Origin: Bacteroidota bacterium
GTDB taxonomy: Bacteria; Bacteroidota; Bacteroidia; Chitinophagales; Chitinophagaceae
Direction of reading: 5' to 3'
Assembly: GCA_028876495.1 (NCBI GenBank)
Contig: JAGWRO010000086.1
Location: 1-35,343, forward strand
DNA: 35,343 bases
Below the pieces are notes generated by a model, which saw only the letters and a list, made by a program, of their open reading frames with translations, was not told the DNA's origin and did not search any database. Positions 17,125-25,781 of the stretch are shown here, in pieces; the first letter of the stretch is position 1; each line of letters opens with the position of its first letter. The position numbers and the translations under genes were made by a program.

Positions 17125-18624
17125 ATGAGCAAAAACACGAATAATACTTCTTCCATCGTTTCCAAAATCTGGGCCTTCTGTAATACCCTTCGTGATGATG
17201 GAGTAGGCTATGGCGATTATTTGGAGCAACTAACTTACCTGCTGTTTTTAAAAATGGCAGATGAATATAATAAGCCGCCTTACAATCGTACCATGCCCAT
17301 TCCAAAAGCTTATTCATGGGAAACGCTTACCAATAAAAGCGGCGATGAGTTAGAGGTTCATTACAATAACCTGCTGCGCGAACTGGCAAAAGAAAAGGGC
17401 ATACTCGGGCAGATTTTTACCAAGAGCCAGAACAAGATACAGGACCCTGCGAAGTTGTATAAACTCATTGCCCTCATTGATGCAGAGCAATGGGTGCTGA
17501 TGGGCGTAAAAGACAAAGGCGATATTTATGAAGGCCTGCTGGAGAAAAATGCGGAAGATACCAAGAGTGGTGCCGGTCAGTACTTTACGCCAAGGGCATT
17601 AATTAAATGCATGGTAGAATGTTTGCGCCCGGAGCCAATGAAAACCATTGCTGATCCTGCATGTGGTACTGGTGGTTTCTTTTTAGCCGCTTATGATTTT
17701 ATTACCGATGAAAATAATTATACACTCGATCACGATCAAAAGAAATTTCTTAAATACGATACCTTCTTTGGAAATGAAATTGTAGCAGGTACAAGAAGGC
17801 TTGCCTTAATGAATTTGTTCCTGCATAATATAGGAGATATTGATAGTGATCACGTAATGATATCTTCTAACGATTCATTAATTGCCTCTTCAGAAACAAG
17901 GTATGATTATGTGCTGGCCAATCCGCCCTTTGGTAAAAAAAGCAGCATGACCTTTACCAACGAAGAAGGTGAGCAGGAAAAAGAAGACCTAACTTATAAC
18001 CGCCAGGATTTTTGGGTTACTACCAGTAACAAACAACTCAACTTTGTACAGCACATAAAATCAATGCTAAAGACAACAGGTCTGGCAGCAGTGGTTTTAC
18101 CGGATAATGTTTTATTTGAAGGTGGCGCCGGTGAGACCGTAAGAAAGAAATTATTAGAAACAACAGACCTGCACACCATACTTCGTTTGCCAACAGGAAT
18201 CTTTTATGCCAATGGCGTAAAAGCAAATGTTTTATTCTGGGATGGCAAACCGTCCAGCAAAGACCCATGGACAAAAGAAGTATGGATATACGATTATCGT
18301 ACGAACATTCATCATACTTTAAAAAAGAATCCATTAAAGCTGGATGACCTTAAAGATTTTATAAATTGTTACAACCCAACGAACAGGCATAAACGAAATG
18401 AAACTTATACTGAAGCAAACCCTGATGGTCGCTGGCGAAAATTTACTTACGAAGAAATATTAGCCAGGGATAAAACCTCTTTGGATATCACATGGCTGAA
18501 AGATAAATCATTGGCAGACTTAGATAACCTTCCTGATCCGGATGTATTGGCGTTGGACATTGTTGAGAACCTGGAAGCAGGGTTGGAAAGTTTTAAGGCA
18601 ATAATTGCTTCGTTGAATAAATAA
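17125..18624 (+). CDS. hsdM: Type I restriction enzyme, M (N6-adenine methyltransferase) subunit
   Basis: A 499-residue HsdM. The N-terminal helical HsdM_N domain spans ~1-135 (DDGVGYGDYLEQLTYLLFLK is typical). The methyltransferase has the family lead-in GQYFTPRALIKCMVECL, SAM motif I DPACGTGGF (~177-185) and catalytic motif IV NPPF (266-269), so it is predicted active. HsdM with HsdS methylates adenine at the target sequence and protects host DNA from HsdR. It lies 14 bases after the PRTase-like gene, i.e. separated from hsdS by two cargo genes, which is unusual; hsdM and hsdS are commonly adjacent. Base composition returns to that of hsdR here. Confidence 0.97.
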   Translation: MSKNTNNTSSIVSKIWAFCNTLRDDGVGYGDYLEQLTYLLFLKMADEYNKPPYNRTMPIPKAYSWETLTNKSGDELEVHYNNLLRELAKEKGILGQIFTKSQNKIQDPAKLYKLIALIDAEQWVLMGVKDKGDIYEGLLEKNAEDTKSGAGQYFTPRALIKCMVECLRPEPMKTIADPACGTGGFFLAAYDFITDENNYTLDHDQKKFLKYDTFFGNEIVAGTRRLALMNLFLHNIGDIDSDHVMISSNDSLIASSETRYDYVLANPPFGKKSSMTFTNEEGEQEKEDLTYNRQDFWVTTSNKQLNFVQHIKSMLKTTGLAAVVLPDNVLFEGGAGETVRKKLLETTDLHTILRLPTGIFYANGVKANVLFWDGKPSSKDPWTKEVWIYDYRTNIHHTLKKNPLKLDDLKDFINCYNPTNRHKRNETYTEANPDGRWRKFTYEEILARDKTSLDITWLKDKSLADLDNLPDPDVLALDIVENLEAGLESFKAIIASLNK

Positions 18625-18684
18625 CATTTAATAACTAGGGACAGTGGTCGAATGAAAAGCAAAGATTAATAAACCTTGTCAATT

Positions 18685-19340
18685 ATGTCTAACGAAGAAA
18701 TCTTCCAAGAGCTCCTTGAGCAAACAAAACAAGCTTTTACTGATAGCCCAATTTACCTAAAGCAGAAGGAACTTGCGAAAAAGTGGAACTATTCGGTTTG
18801 TGGTACGCCTATTCAAACTTCAAAGGCTGTCCTTATGGGCATCAACTGGGGGTAGATGGAGATCACGAGCCTCAAAATACTTTGCCGGATGGTAAGGATA
18901 TAGCCGGTTATCCTTTTATTAAAAGAAGCAGAAAGTACCTGGAAAATTATCTTCACCTGGATTTTGATGATATAAACTTTAATTATACAAATCTTTGTTT
19001 TTTTCGTTCACCCCAGCAGAAAGATTTAAACTATCATGATTACAAAGTATCGCTTAAGCTTTTCAAACAATTTGTTGATTACATAAAGCCTCCGTGGATA
19101 TTTTCTCTTGGTGATTCCAATAGTAAACTTCTCGAAGAATTAAATGTTTTGGATAACAAAAATGAACTGCCAAATAAGGACGCGAAATTTAGGGGTATTA
19201 CTGGTGAACTTTGGGGGATTACCTATTTCTCCGTTCCTCATCCTAATGCACGGGTAAAATCTGAACTGAGAGAAGAGATTTGGAAGTGTATTGGAGATGA
19301 ATTTAATAAAAGGTTCAGAGGTAATGATTTTAAAAAATAA
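18685..19340 (+). CDS. Uracil-DNA-glycosylase-superfamily-like protein, interrupted by a -1 frameshift
   Basis: The ATG at 18685 opens a 56-codon frame ending KAVLMGINWG and a TAG at 18853. The other frame continues directly as VDGDHEPQ... to 19340. Adding one base to the G5 run at 18848-18852 would join them into a ~218-residue protein. The joined protein has the layout of the glycosylase superfamily: VLMGINWG (motif 1 strand-loop), FNYTNLCFF, KPPWIFSLGDSNSKLLEEL, and VPHPNAR as the second active-site loop. A shorter start (GTG at 18783) would lose motif 1. It follows hsdM by 60 bases and precedes a second glycosylase-like gene by 14. It may be a pseudogene, a sequencing error in a homopolymer, or (less likely) recoding. 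Confidence 0.7.
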
Positions 19341-19354
19341 TAAAGTAGTAAAAA

Positions 19355-20077
19355 ATGAGTCTTGACGAATTATTTAAAGCATCAAAAGAATTAAATTATT
19401 CCCAGTCAAATGGAATGATAAAAGTGAATGAGATGAGAGGCCCGGGTTTCTTTCCCGGCTGCACTGGTACAATAGATTCATTAGAAAACATTTCAGGTTT
19501 ACGGTTCATGATATTGGGACAGGACTTCGATACAAAAGCAAACCATAAAGAAATTAATCCTATAAAAGGAGAAATAGAAACAAATACTACATGGCGTAAT
19601 TTGAGGAAATTATTGAAAGAAGTTGGTATTAATGAAAAGGAATGTTTTTTTACCAATGCTTACATGGGATTGAGGCCGGATAATACTAAAAGTGCTAAAA
19701 CTAAAAACACCGGGAAAAGTCCTGCTGCTAAAAAGGGAGCGGAGGGTTTTTCGGACCAATGCTTAAAGTTTTTCAAAACACAATTGCAGATAGTAAAGCC
19801 CGAAGTGGTTTTGGTGCTAGGAAAAGAAACAGCACAATTTGTTGCAAATGCTTTTCCAGAATGTTCGAAATGGTCACATATAAAAACCTTGAAGACATTT
19901 TATGAAAATGAAACAACTGTATTTGCTGAAGTAACGTTTGATAATCGGAGTATCCATTTTCTTTTTGTTATTCATCCTTCATTGAATATTGTCAACCGCT
20001 CAAAGATTTGGGGAAAGGAAGAGGGAAAAGAAAAAGAACAGAAGTTGCTGAAAAAATTGTTATCAGGAATTTCTTAG
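19355..20077 (+). CDS. Uracil-DNA-glycosylase-superfamily-like protein
   Basis: A 240-residue protein with the alpha/beta order of the UDG superfamily: MILGQDFD (G55-Q56-D57, like the water-activating GQD motif of family 1), CFFTNAYMGLRP (~97-108), VKPEVVLVLGKETAQF (~148-162) and FVIHPSLNIVNR (H207-P208-S209, like the HPS loop). Both active-site loops appear intact, so base-excising activity is plausible; whether the substrate is uracil or a modified phage base cannot be read. Antiviral glycosylases of this superfamily that act on modified phage DNA (Brig1) are known. It lies in a downstream group with the preceding related gene and an HNH endonuclease, all on the same strand as hsdM. Confidence 0.78.
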   Translation: MSLDELFKASKELNYSQSNGMIKVNEMRGPGFFPGCTGTIDSLENISGLRFMILGQDFDTKANHKEINPIKGEIETNTTWRNLRKLLKEVGINEKECFFTNAYMGLRPDNTKSAKTKNTGKSPAAKKGAEGFSDQCLKFFKTQLQIVKPEVVLVLGKETAQFVANAFPECSKWSHIKTLKTFYENETTVFAEVTFDNRSIHFLFVIHPSLNIVNRSKIWGKEEGKEKEQKLLKKLLSGIS

Positions 20078-20157
20078 AAGTCCTTAACTCCAGTTGTTCG
20101 TGCCAACGAAACACCACAAGAATATAATTCCTCTTTAAGAAATAAATCAAATATTCA

Positions 20158-20610
20158 ATGAGTGCACCACCGGAACTTAAATTACTCCGTTCCATTAAAA
20201 CCGGAAAAGGATTGCAAAAGTTAATTAAAAGCCTGAAATTAAACCTTAAAGAAAGCAAGGTAAAAGAGGTAAAACGTAAAGCGCTTACAAAGAAACAGCG
20301 GGAAGCTGTTTTGGCAAAAACCGATGGGCGTTGCCACATGTGCGGTATAGAAATCGACATCAATAATTTTCATGCAGATCATGTTAAGTCTCATATAACA
20401 GGTGGCGTCCACGAAGCAAATAATTATTTACCAAGTTGCAGTACCTGTAATAATCTTCGTTGGCATTATAGTTCAGAAGAGATACAAATTATTCTAAAGT
20501 TGGGAAGGTGGTTAAAAACAAGAGTAACAAAAGAAGATGAATTAGCTCTAACGCTTGCCAACGAGTTTATAAAACATGAGATGACTTTGAGGAATAGGAA
20601 AAAGTCGTGA
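20158..20610 (+). CDS. HNH endonuclease
   Basis: A 150-residue HNH protein. The first ~50 residues are basic and helical (KLIKSLKLNLKESKVKEVKR). Zinc and catalytic elements follow: C59-x2-C62 (CHMCG), ADH with D74-H75, then N-x-L-P-S-C94-x2-C97-N98. The set is complete, so nuclease activity is likely. It follows the second glycosylase-like gene by 80 bases on the same strand. Cleavage after base removal is one possible cooperation; alternatively it is an independent restriction nuclease or mobile-element remnant. Confidence 0.88.
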   Translation: MSAPPELKLLRSIKTGKGLQKLIKSLKLNLKESKVKEVKRKALTKKQREAVLAKTDGRCHMCGIEIDINNFHADHVKSHITGGVHEANNYLPSCSTCNNLRWHYSSEEIQIILKLGRWLKTRVTKEDELALTLANEFIKHEMTLRNRKKS

Positions 20611-20623
20611 GTTAGGTAATCAA

Positions 20624-20839
20624 AATAAAAATCCTTCTCATTTGTTTGTTTACTGCCAGGTAATGATGAAAGATTGCCCCGAAAATTTACGGGCAGGCTG
20701 CGTAGCCAATTGCATTTCATTAAACGAATAACACCCCTTCGACAAGCTCCCTTCGACAAGCTCAGGGTGACAGCACCTCTTTGCAAAGATGTAAACCGGG
20801 AGATTATAATTGTGGTTTGTGAGACACGAACCATGGCGT
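20624..20839 (+). repeat. Composite repeat block, copy 1, ending in the GGTTCGTG palindrome
   Basis: About 150 bases (AAATAAAAATCC..., TTTACTGCCAGG-AATGATGAAA, GATTGCCCC-GAAAATT-ACGGGCAGGCTG, then CATTAAACGAATA) are shared with 24971-25114. Two CCCTTCGACAAGCTC modules follow (20735-20772). The block ends at a copy of the palindrome (20809-20839, with GGTTTGTG in one arm, still pairing by G-U). The lead-in TTGCAAAGATGTAAACCGGGAG is shared with 24335. No gene is seen between 20611 and 20979. Confidence 0.8.
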
Positions 20840-20885
20840 GGGTGTGATCACCAGCCAATTCTCCCGGAATGCTTACCTGCGCTCA

Positions 20886-20924
20886 ATTCTGTAGCAATTC
20901 TGTATTAACGTTTCATTGTTAAGC
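20886..20924 (+). promoter_or_regulatory. Conserved upstream element with TTAAC-N8-GTTAA dyad
   Basis: The stretch ATTCTGTAGCAATTCTGTAT, followed by TAACGTTTCATTGTTAAGC, is matched almost exactly upstream of the paralogous gene at 31208-31582 (element at 31638-31676, minus strand). The dyad TTAAC (20905-20909) / GTTAA (20918-20922) is conserved in both. Its distance from each start codon is about 55 bases, fitting a promoter/operator or a structured leader. Confidence 0.6.
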
Positions 20925-20979
20925 TTATTGATAAAAGCATCGTCTTATAAGTATTCAATCACCATTTAAAAATACAATA

Positions 20980-21326
20980 ATGAAAAAATTTATTACCATA
21001 TTATTCTTTGCAGGGTTTTTAACCACTGCTTCTTATGCACAATCCGGGCACCGTCAGCAAAAAATAATCAATCTAACGGTAAGGGTTACCCGTCAAGCCA
21101 AAATTCCGGAAACAATCGTGATCAATATTCCCAAAACTCCCGTAATGACCATGGTGGTTACAGGGATAATGAGCAGAATAACCGCAATAATGAAAATGAT
21201 TATCGGTATAACGACGACCGGCATAACCGTGATAGATATAGGAGGGAAGGAAGAGATGGTTACCAACGTCACCATTACAGAAGGGATGAAGATCATAGCT
21301 ATAGAAACGATCGCAGGAGCTGGTAA
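20980..21326 (+). pseudogene. Small secreted Asn/Arg/Tyr-rich protein, frameshifted
   Basis: The start (MKKFITILFFAGFLTTASYAQ) is a clear signal peptide and matches the paralogue at 31208-31582. In the original frame, the sequence after the A6 run at 21059-21064 becomes a meaningless Ile/Thr/Met-rich string to 21342. Reading one base back after the A6 gives a hydrophilic chain (NNQSNGKGYPSSQNSGNNRD ... YRRDEDHSYRNDRRSW) ending at TAA 21324-21326. This has the same composition as the intact paralogue. So the gene carries an apparent one-base loss in a homopolymer. It could be a true pseudogene, a sequencing error, or slippage on AAA. Function unknown. Confidence 0.75.
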
Positions 21327-21361
21327 TTCCAACAGGAATTAGTCAATCATACCACTTGAAG

Positions 21362-21387
21362 GCTGTCTCGCAAGAGGCAGCTTTTTT
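21362..21387 (+). terminator. Intrinsic terminator
   Basis: Stem GCTGTCTC / GAGGCAGC with one G-U pair, closed by a GCAA tetraloop and followed by six T. It sits 36 bases after the end of the frameshifted secreted protein gene and is the clearest terminator in the window. The remaining bases to 21604 contain no gene. Confidence 0.85.
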
Positions 21388-21604
21388 AGTATCCTGCTGT
21401 TGGCGCAAGCTCATCCTTCACCCGGCAGGGACTTTAGTGTCCGCTTGTGTTCGAATTGAAAAGAACCATGAATAAAAAAGTAGGAAGCCTGCGTATATGG
21501 ATAACTGTTAGTAAGCCTTAATTATATCCGGATTACGTTTCTGTTTTGACCGGGATTCGAAAAATAAGGGAACCAAAGATGATTAAAATATGATAAACCA
21601 TGCC

Positions 21605-24001
21605 CTAAACAATCGGTCGTATCTGCAACTGAATACCCGCTTCGGATAAGGTATTTTTAATATCAATCATTGCCGAACTTCGCACAGTTCCACCGCTTGC
21701 CTTGTCTGGTACCCACAATAGTATCCTTATATTGATTGCATAATCTGAAAAATCCTGGATAATAATTACAGGCGAAGGTGTGTGTAAAATATGGGTATTG
21801 GATTTTAGTTTTTCTTCAATTAAATTTCTTGCTACATCCAAATTGGTACTGTAGGGCACACCAATGGTAAATTCTACCCGTTTGCTCCGGTCTTGCATCG
21901 TCCAGTTTATTAAGTGCTGCGAAAGCAGATCGCCGTTGGGTATTATTATATCAGCACCTTCAGGATTATGTACTTTACTGGCACGTACGCCAATCTCTTT
22001 CACCGTACCCGATTTGCCACCGATTTCTATCTGGTCGCCCACTTGTATTGGACGTTCAAATGCGAGTATCACGCCTGAGACTAAATTATTAACTATCGTT
22101 TGTAAACCAAAACCAATACCTACACCAAGAGCACCAATCATTATGGAAATCCTGTCTAATGGAATTCCTGCTGCGGCTACTGCTATTAAAAAACCAACTG
22201 TCCAGATAGCCAGCCGGATCAGCAGGATTACTGAATTTAAACTGCTTCGCTTACCGGTTTCAACCGTTTTATCATAACCAAAGAAAAACCTTATAAATCT
22301 TGCTATCATTGCGGAAATCCAAATAATTAAAATGAATATGGCCACACTGGCATAATCAAATTTATAATTCCCAATGGTCCTCGGTTGATTGAAAAACATA
22401 GAAGTAAATTTCAGCATCCAGGTATAAAGTGTGAGATCACGGATAAACGCAATCACCCAAACCAATGACGCTAAAACCCATAAATATCCCCTGATTCTGG
22501 ATTTCAATTCTTTGAAATTAATAAACGCTGAAAACCGGCTATCGCGGTAGGCTTCTGTTTGCAGGAAAATCTCTTCTAACAGGATCGTGCAAAATACCTT
22601 TAAAGTAATTCCAAATATCAAACATTGAATGGCGCTCTCACCTAAAATTTTCGCAAGTGATAAACGGCCTGTTATATTAAAAGCAATAGACAACAGGACT
22701 TGAATCAATGTAAAAATCACTATAACTTTTGTTACAGGCGATTCTTCAATTTTAATAAAAATCTTATTCCTGCTAAAAATAATTTTCAGGCAAACAAAGG
22801 CCAACACAAAACCAGCTATTAACAACCACCAACGCTCGCCGAATGCAGTTTGGAGCAATATATCATCAATTGCGTAAAATATCCACAACAGGCATAACAG
22901 CGAAAATAAAATTTTAGATTGTCTCGTTAAAAATGGGAAAATCAAAAAGCAAAGTGAGGCCAAACGAAGCAACTCGAAGATATGCAGGAAAGGCATAGGC
23001 GGGTTGGCAAAGAACAATGGAGTGTACGTAAAAAAAAGCAGCAGGTTACTTACCAATACACTTCTTTTCAAAAAATTGATCTGCCCGAAAACACTATCAG
23101 CATCTTCGATTTTCCTTACCCGACGCATATTTGACCGGCACCATAATTGCAAAAAGATGAACAATAACAACCCTGCTATAATCAAACTGAATTTGCCTGA
23201 AATATAAATAGCAATAATCTTATAAGAAATTTGCAAACCATTGACAATAGCCTGTTCAAATGAAAGTGGATATTGATTCTTTTTAGTATAAAATAAAGGC
23301 GGTTCCTCCTGCAACCACATATTGGTCTTTTTGGATATAGTTAAATAACCCATATCGGATGCAATATCATTTGCCTGCAATAAACTAACAGAAACCCGGC
23401 TGCGTAATAAATTCACTTTTGCCAATGTCAGTTTTTGCAGGGTATCTAAATTTCTGCCCTCGGTAAGTAAATCATGCATCTGGTCATTAAGTACGGAATC
23501 GGATACCAATTGGGTAAGCGCCGAGTCGCTGAGTATTTTTTTTATAATCTTCCCGCTATTGGTTAACTGGAGGTTGTAATCCGTAAGGACCGCTTTATAG
23601 TCAGTTAATTTTTTTGAGGTTTCTTCCAATAATATGATGGCACTGTTAAGTCCCCTTAGGTTCATAACTTGCCCTTTTTGTTCAAATCTTAATTCAAAAC
23701 CATCTAATCGTTTTTCAATATCAGGCAAGGCTTTTTTAATTGGATCCAGGTTGAAGTTTCGTCTGAGCAGAAAATCATTCCTGTCTATCGTATAGGTATA
23801 TGACGCTACCTTATTTACCAATTCAGGTATCAGGGTATCGTTCAACATCCGGATTTCTGTTGTATGGGGCCGTACAAAGGGGTGATACCCGCGAACTTCA
23901 TGTTTCTTTTTTTGTGCGAAAGCAGCAATTGCAATGAATGAGAATAATCCCAGGCACAAAAATATCCGCAGGCATCTTTTACAAATATTCATTGAAATCA
24001 T
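21605..24001 (-). CDS. Mechanosensitive channel of the MscS/MscK type
   Basis: A 798-residue inner-membrane channel. A signal peptide (CLGLFSFIAIAAFAQ) is followed by a ~200-residue periplasmic, coiled-coil-prone region, then about ten or eleven membrane helices. The MscS core is at the C-terminus: pore helix with Gly/Ala spacing (IMIGALGVGIGFGLQTIVNN), the motif FERPIQVGDQIEIGGKSGTV, and a cytoplasmic beta domain to the end (NPEGADIIIPNGDLLSQHLI). Size and periplasmic domain fit the MscK/YbiO type and not the short MscS. It opens on membrane tension during osmotic downshock. It stands alone, and the start at 24001 fits the signal peptide. Confidence 0.92.
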   Translation of the reverse strand: MISMNICKRCLRIFLCLGLFSFIAIAAFAQKKKHEVRGYHPFVRPHTTEIRMLNDTLIPELVNKVASYTYTIDRNDFLLRRNFNLDPIKKALPDIEKRLDGFELRFEQKGQVMNLRGLNSAIILLEETSKKLTDYKAVLTDYNLQLTNSGKIIKKILSDSALTQLVSDSVLNDQMHDLLTEGRNLDTLQKLTLAKVNLLRSRVSVSLLQANDIASDMGYLTISKKTNMWLQEEPPLFYTKKNQYPLSFEQAIVNGLQISYKIIAIYISGKFSLIIAGLLLFIFLQLWCRSNMRRVRKIEDADSVFGQINFLKRSVLVSNLLLFFTYTPLFFANPPMPFLHIFELLRLASLCFLIFPFLTRQSKILFSLLCLLWIFYAIDDILLQTAFGERWWLLIAGFVLAFVCLKIIFSRNKIFIKIEESPVTKVIVIFTLIQVLLSIAFNITGRLSLAKILGESAIQCLIFGITLKVFCTILLEEIFLQTEAYRDSRFSAFINFKELKSRIRGYLWVLASLVWVIAFIRDLTLYTWMLKFTSMFFNQPRTIGNYKFDYASVAIFILIIWISAMIARFIRFFFGYDKTVETGKRSSLNSVILLIRLAIWTVGFLIAVAAAGIPLDRISIMIGALGVGIGFGLQTIVNNLVSGVILAFERPIQVGDQIEIGGKSGTVKEIGVRASKVHNPEGADIIIPNGDLLSQHLINWTMQDRSKRVEFTIGVPYSTNLDVARNLIEEKLKSNTHILHTPSPVIIIQDFSDYAINIRILLWVPDKASGGTVRSSAMIDIKNTLSEAGIQLQIRPIV

Positions 24002-24334
24002 ATAGCTAATCTCTGTTTTTTACAATTAGTATGGTTACAATATATTTTAGAGGTATTCTTCATTTTTTATTTTAATTTTTAAATAAAATTTCATCCGTAT
24101 TAATACAATATCCCTGGTATTACAAGGAATTATTCCTTTTCTTCCTGCGTCGAATGTTCTTTTTTATTTCTTCATAAAGAAGAACGAAAGGGTATAGCCT
24201 CAGTCTTTTTATTTGAAATTATAAAACCTTGCAAGAAAAATCAGCACGTCAAAAGTAATATTTCCCATTAATCATTTATAGACTATTTAATTTTACCCTG
24301 TAAAGAAATGCCTGCTATTTTCAAAGTGGCTTCT

Positions 24335-24392
24335 TGCAAAGAAGTAAACCGGGAGGTTATAATTGTGGTTCGTGAGACACGAACCTTGGCGT
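24335..24392 (+). repeat. Palindrome copy with its ~27-base lead-in
   Basis: TTGCAAAGAAGTAAACCGGG, then AGGTTATA, lead into the palindrome at 24362-24392. The lead-in matches that at 20782. One base outside the stem differs (CGAACCTTGG for CGAACCATGG). It lies in the 466-base gap between two minus-strand genes, where I see no gene; the open frame across it is built from the repeat. Confidence 0.8.
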
Positions 24393-24467
24393 GGAGCAAA
24401 AAACTTACTATCACTAATCCATCTGGGTGGGGAAGTGGTTACACAATTAAAGGAGAGGGAGAACAGG

Positions 24468-24761
24468 TTAGGATGGCTCAGTTAATCTAAGATTATAGTA
24501 TTCCATTCTTACAACAGTTTCCGTAACGTGTACTGAAAAGTCTTTCCATACGGTATCGGCAGCTTCTTTTGCAATAGCCACTGTTTGTGTAGCTGAAATA
24601 CCACCAGCCAGTAAATACATGGAGTGAGGTAAGTCGTATCGGCTACCGTTATCCATAAATGATCTTGAGAATCCTTTTTCTTTCATCGCGATATGAAGAT
24701 TGTTGTAAACCTCTTCGGATGGTGTGCCGTATAACTCCACTCTTGTAACAAAACTTGCCAT
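24468..24761 (-). CDS. Small conserved protein, possibly ferredoxin-like fold
   Basis: A 97-residue protein (MASFVTRVELYGTPSEEVYN..., FSRSFMDNGSRYDLPHSMYL, FSVHVTETVVRMEY) with a beta-alpha-beta-beta-alpha-beta pattern suggesting a ferredoxin-like fold, as in GhoS/Cas2-like small proteins. The resemblance is one of pattern only, and no toxin partner is adjacent. The absence of low-complexity sequence and a sensible start support a real gene. Confidence 0.65.
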   Translation of the reverse strand: MASFVTRVELYGTPSEEVYNNLHIAMKEKGFSRSFMDNGSRYDLPHSMYLLAGGISATQTVAIAKEAADTVWKDFSVHVTETVVRMEYYNLRLTEPS

Positions 24762-24970
24762 TATAGTTGTGATTTTTTTTGTTTAAAACAGTTGTCTTTA
24801 TTTGTTGTAAAGGTGGCTTTTCAAAAGTTAATGATATTTTAATAATTAGTTTCTGTAAGAAAATTCTCTATTTCAATACTGGTAATAACTTTGGCTCACA
24901 ACAACCTTGTTCTTGTATTTACCAATCACATCAATAATTCGGTTTCGTGATTGCATGAGCGGGGACAAGG

Positions 24971-25114
24971 CCAAAATAAAATCCTTTTTATTGGTTGGTT
25001 TACTGCCAGGCAATGATGAAAAGATTGCCCCCGAAAATTGACGGGCAGGCTGCCTAGACAATTGCATTTTATTAAACGAATATCATCCCTTCGACAGGCT
25101 CCCTTCGATAGGCT
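24971..25114 (+). repeat. Composite repeat block, copy 2
   Basis: Matches 20624-20760 over most of its length (AAATAAAATCC, GGTTTACTGCCAGGCAATGA, GATTGCCCCCGAAAATT-ACGGGCAGGC, TTATTAAACGAATA, CCCTTCGACAGGCTCCCTTCG). It leads directly into the palindrome array at 25118. A shorter, weaker relative starts near 31783. The region 24762-24970 shows nothing else. Confidence 0.8.
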
Positions 25115-25117
25115 ATA

Positions 25118-25259
25118 ATTGTGGTTCGTGAGACACGAACCATGGCGTGGATTGTGGTTCGTGAGATACGAACCATGGCGTCAAACTGCGGGGAGATTGT
25201 GGTTCGTGAGACACAAACCATGGCGTTAATTGTGGTTCGTGAGATACGAACCATGGCGT
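25118..25259 (+). repeat. Array of four palindrome copies
   Basis: Four 31-base copies at 25118-25148, 25151-25181, 25196-25226 and 25229-25259, spaced by 2, 14 and 2 bases. Core GGTTCGTG-AGA-CACGAACC; copies 2 and 4 have GATACGAACC, which keeps pairing through G-U, and copy 3 has ACACAAACC with one mismatch. The layout of pairs at 2 bases resembles BIME arrays of REP elements. Between 25260 and 25781 I see no gene or recognisable element. Confidence 0.9.
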
Positions 25260-25781
25260 TAAGGGTGGTCCGGCCGGGATAGAGGAAAGCCAAATGACCA
25301 TTTCACCTTTACAATAACAAGGTGTTCGAATGGAACAATTGATGGCATGTTTCCAGGAACACTTTCAAGAGATGGCTCTACCTGACAAACTGCAATAATT
25401 TCTAACGGGCAATTTTCAAATATTACCGTTATGTTTTGAAACGAAGAAGGGTTTTTTTTGCCGTGGCAGAATATTATCCGGATTTGTTTGCTATAACCTG
25501 GAATGATCTATTAAATTTATCATGTAGTTAATCGAACTAATACCCGTAATTGTAATCTTTCAAGCCTATAACAGTAAGGGCTGTACGCATATTTTTCCTC
25601 TGACTTTACAAACTAATGGCTCCTGCCGGCCATCAGACTTACTCTCCCGATAAATAAATGATTTTTAAAAGCATTTTAATTTTCTGATTAATGTGACACT
25701 AATCATTTGTTCTGCTGACAGAGGTCAGCCGAAAAAAAAGAACTCCTGGTTAGATTTGAAGACGCTATAAAAGTCAAAAAA

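Noticed and set aside
18840-18860. Programmed -1 frameshift in the glycosylase-like gene
   Set aside because: No canonical slippery heptamer and no obvious downstream stem; mutation or sequencing error is simpler.
24308-24490. Small + strand open frame
   Set aside because: Runs through the palindrome and its lead-in, and overlaps the end of a better-supported minus-strand gene.
25118-25259. CRISPR array
   Set aside because: Repeats are palindromic, spacers are only 2-14 bases, units are dispersed elsewhere, and no cas gene is present.
25072-25301. Minus-strand open frames with a repeated VSRTTI/VSHEPQ peptide
   Set aside because: They are translations of the four palindrome copies; the repeats explain them fully.
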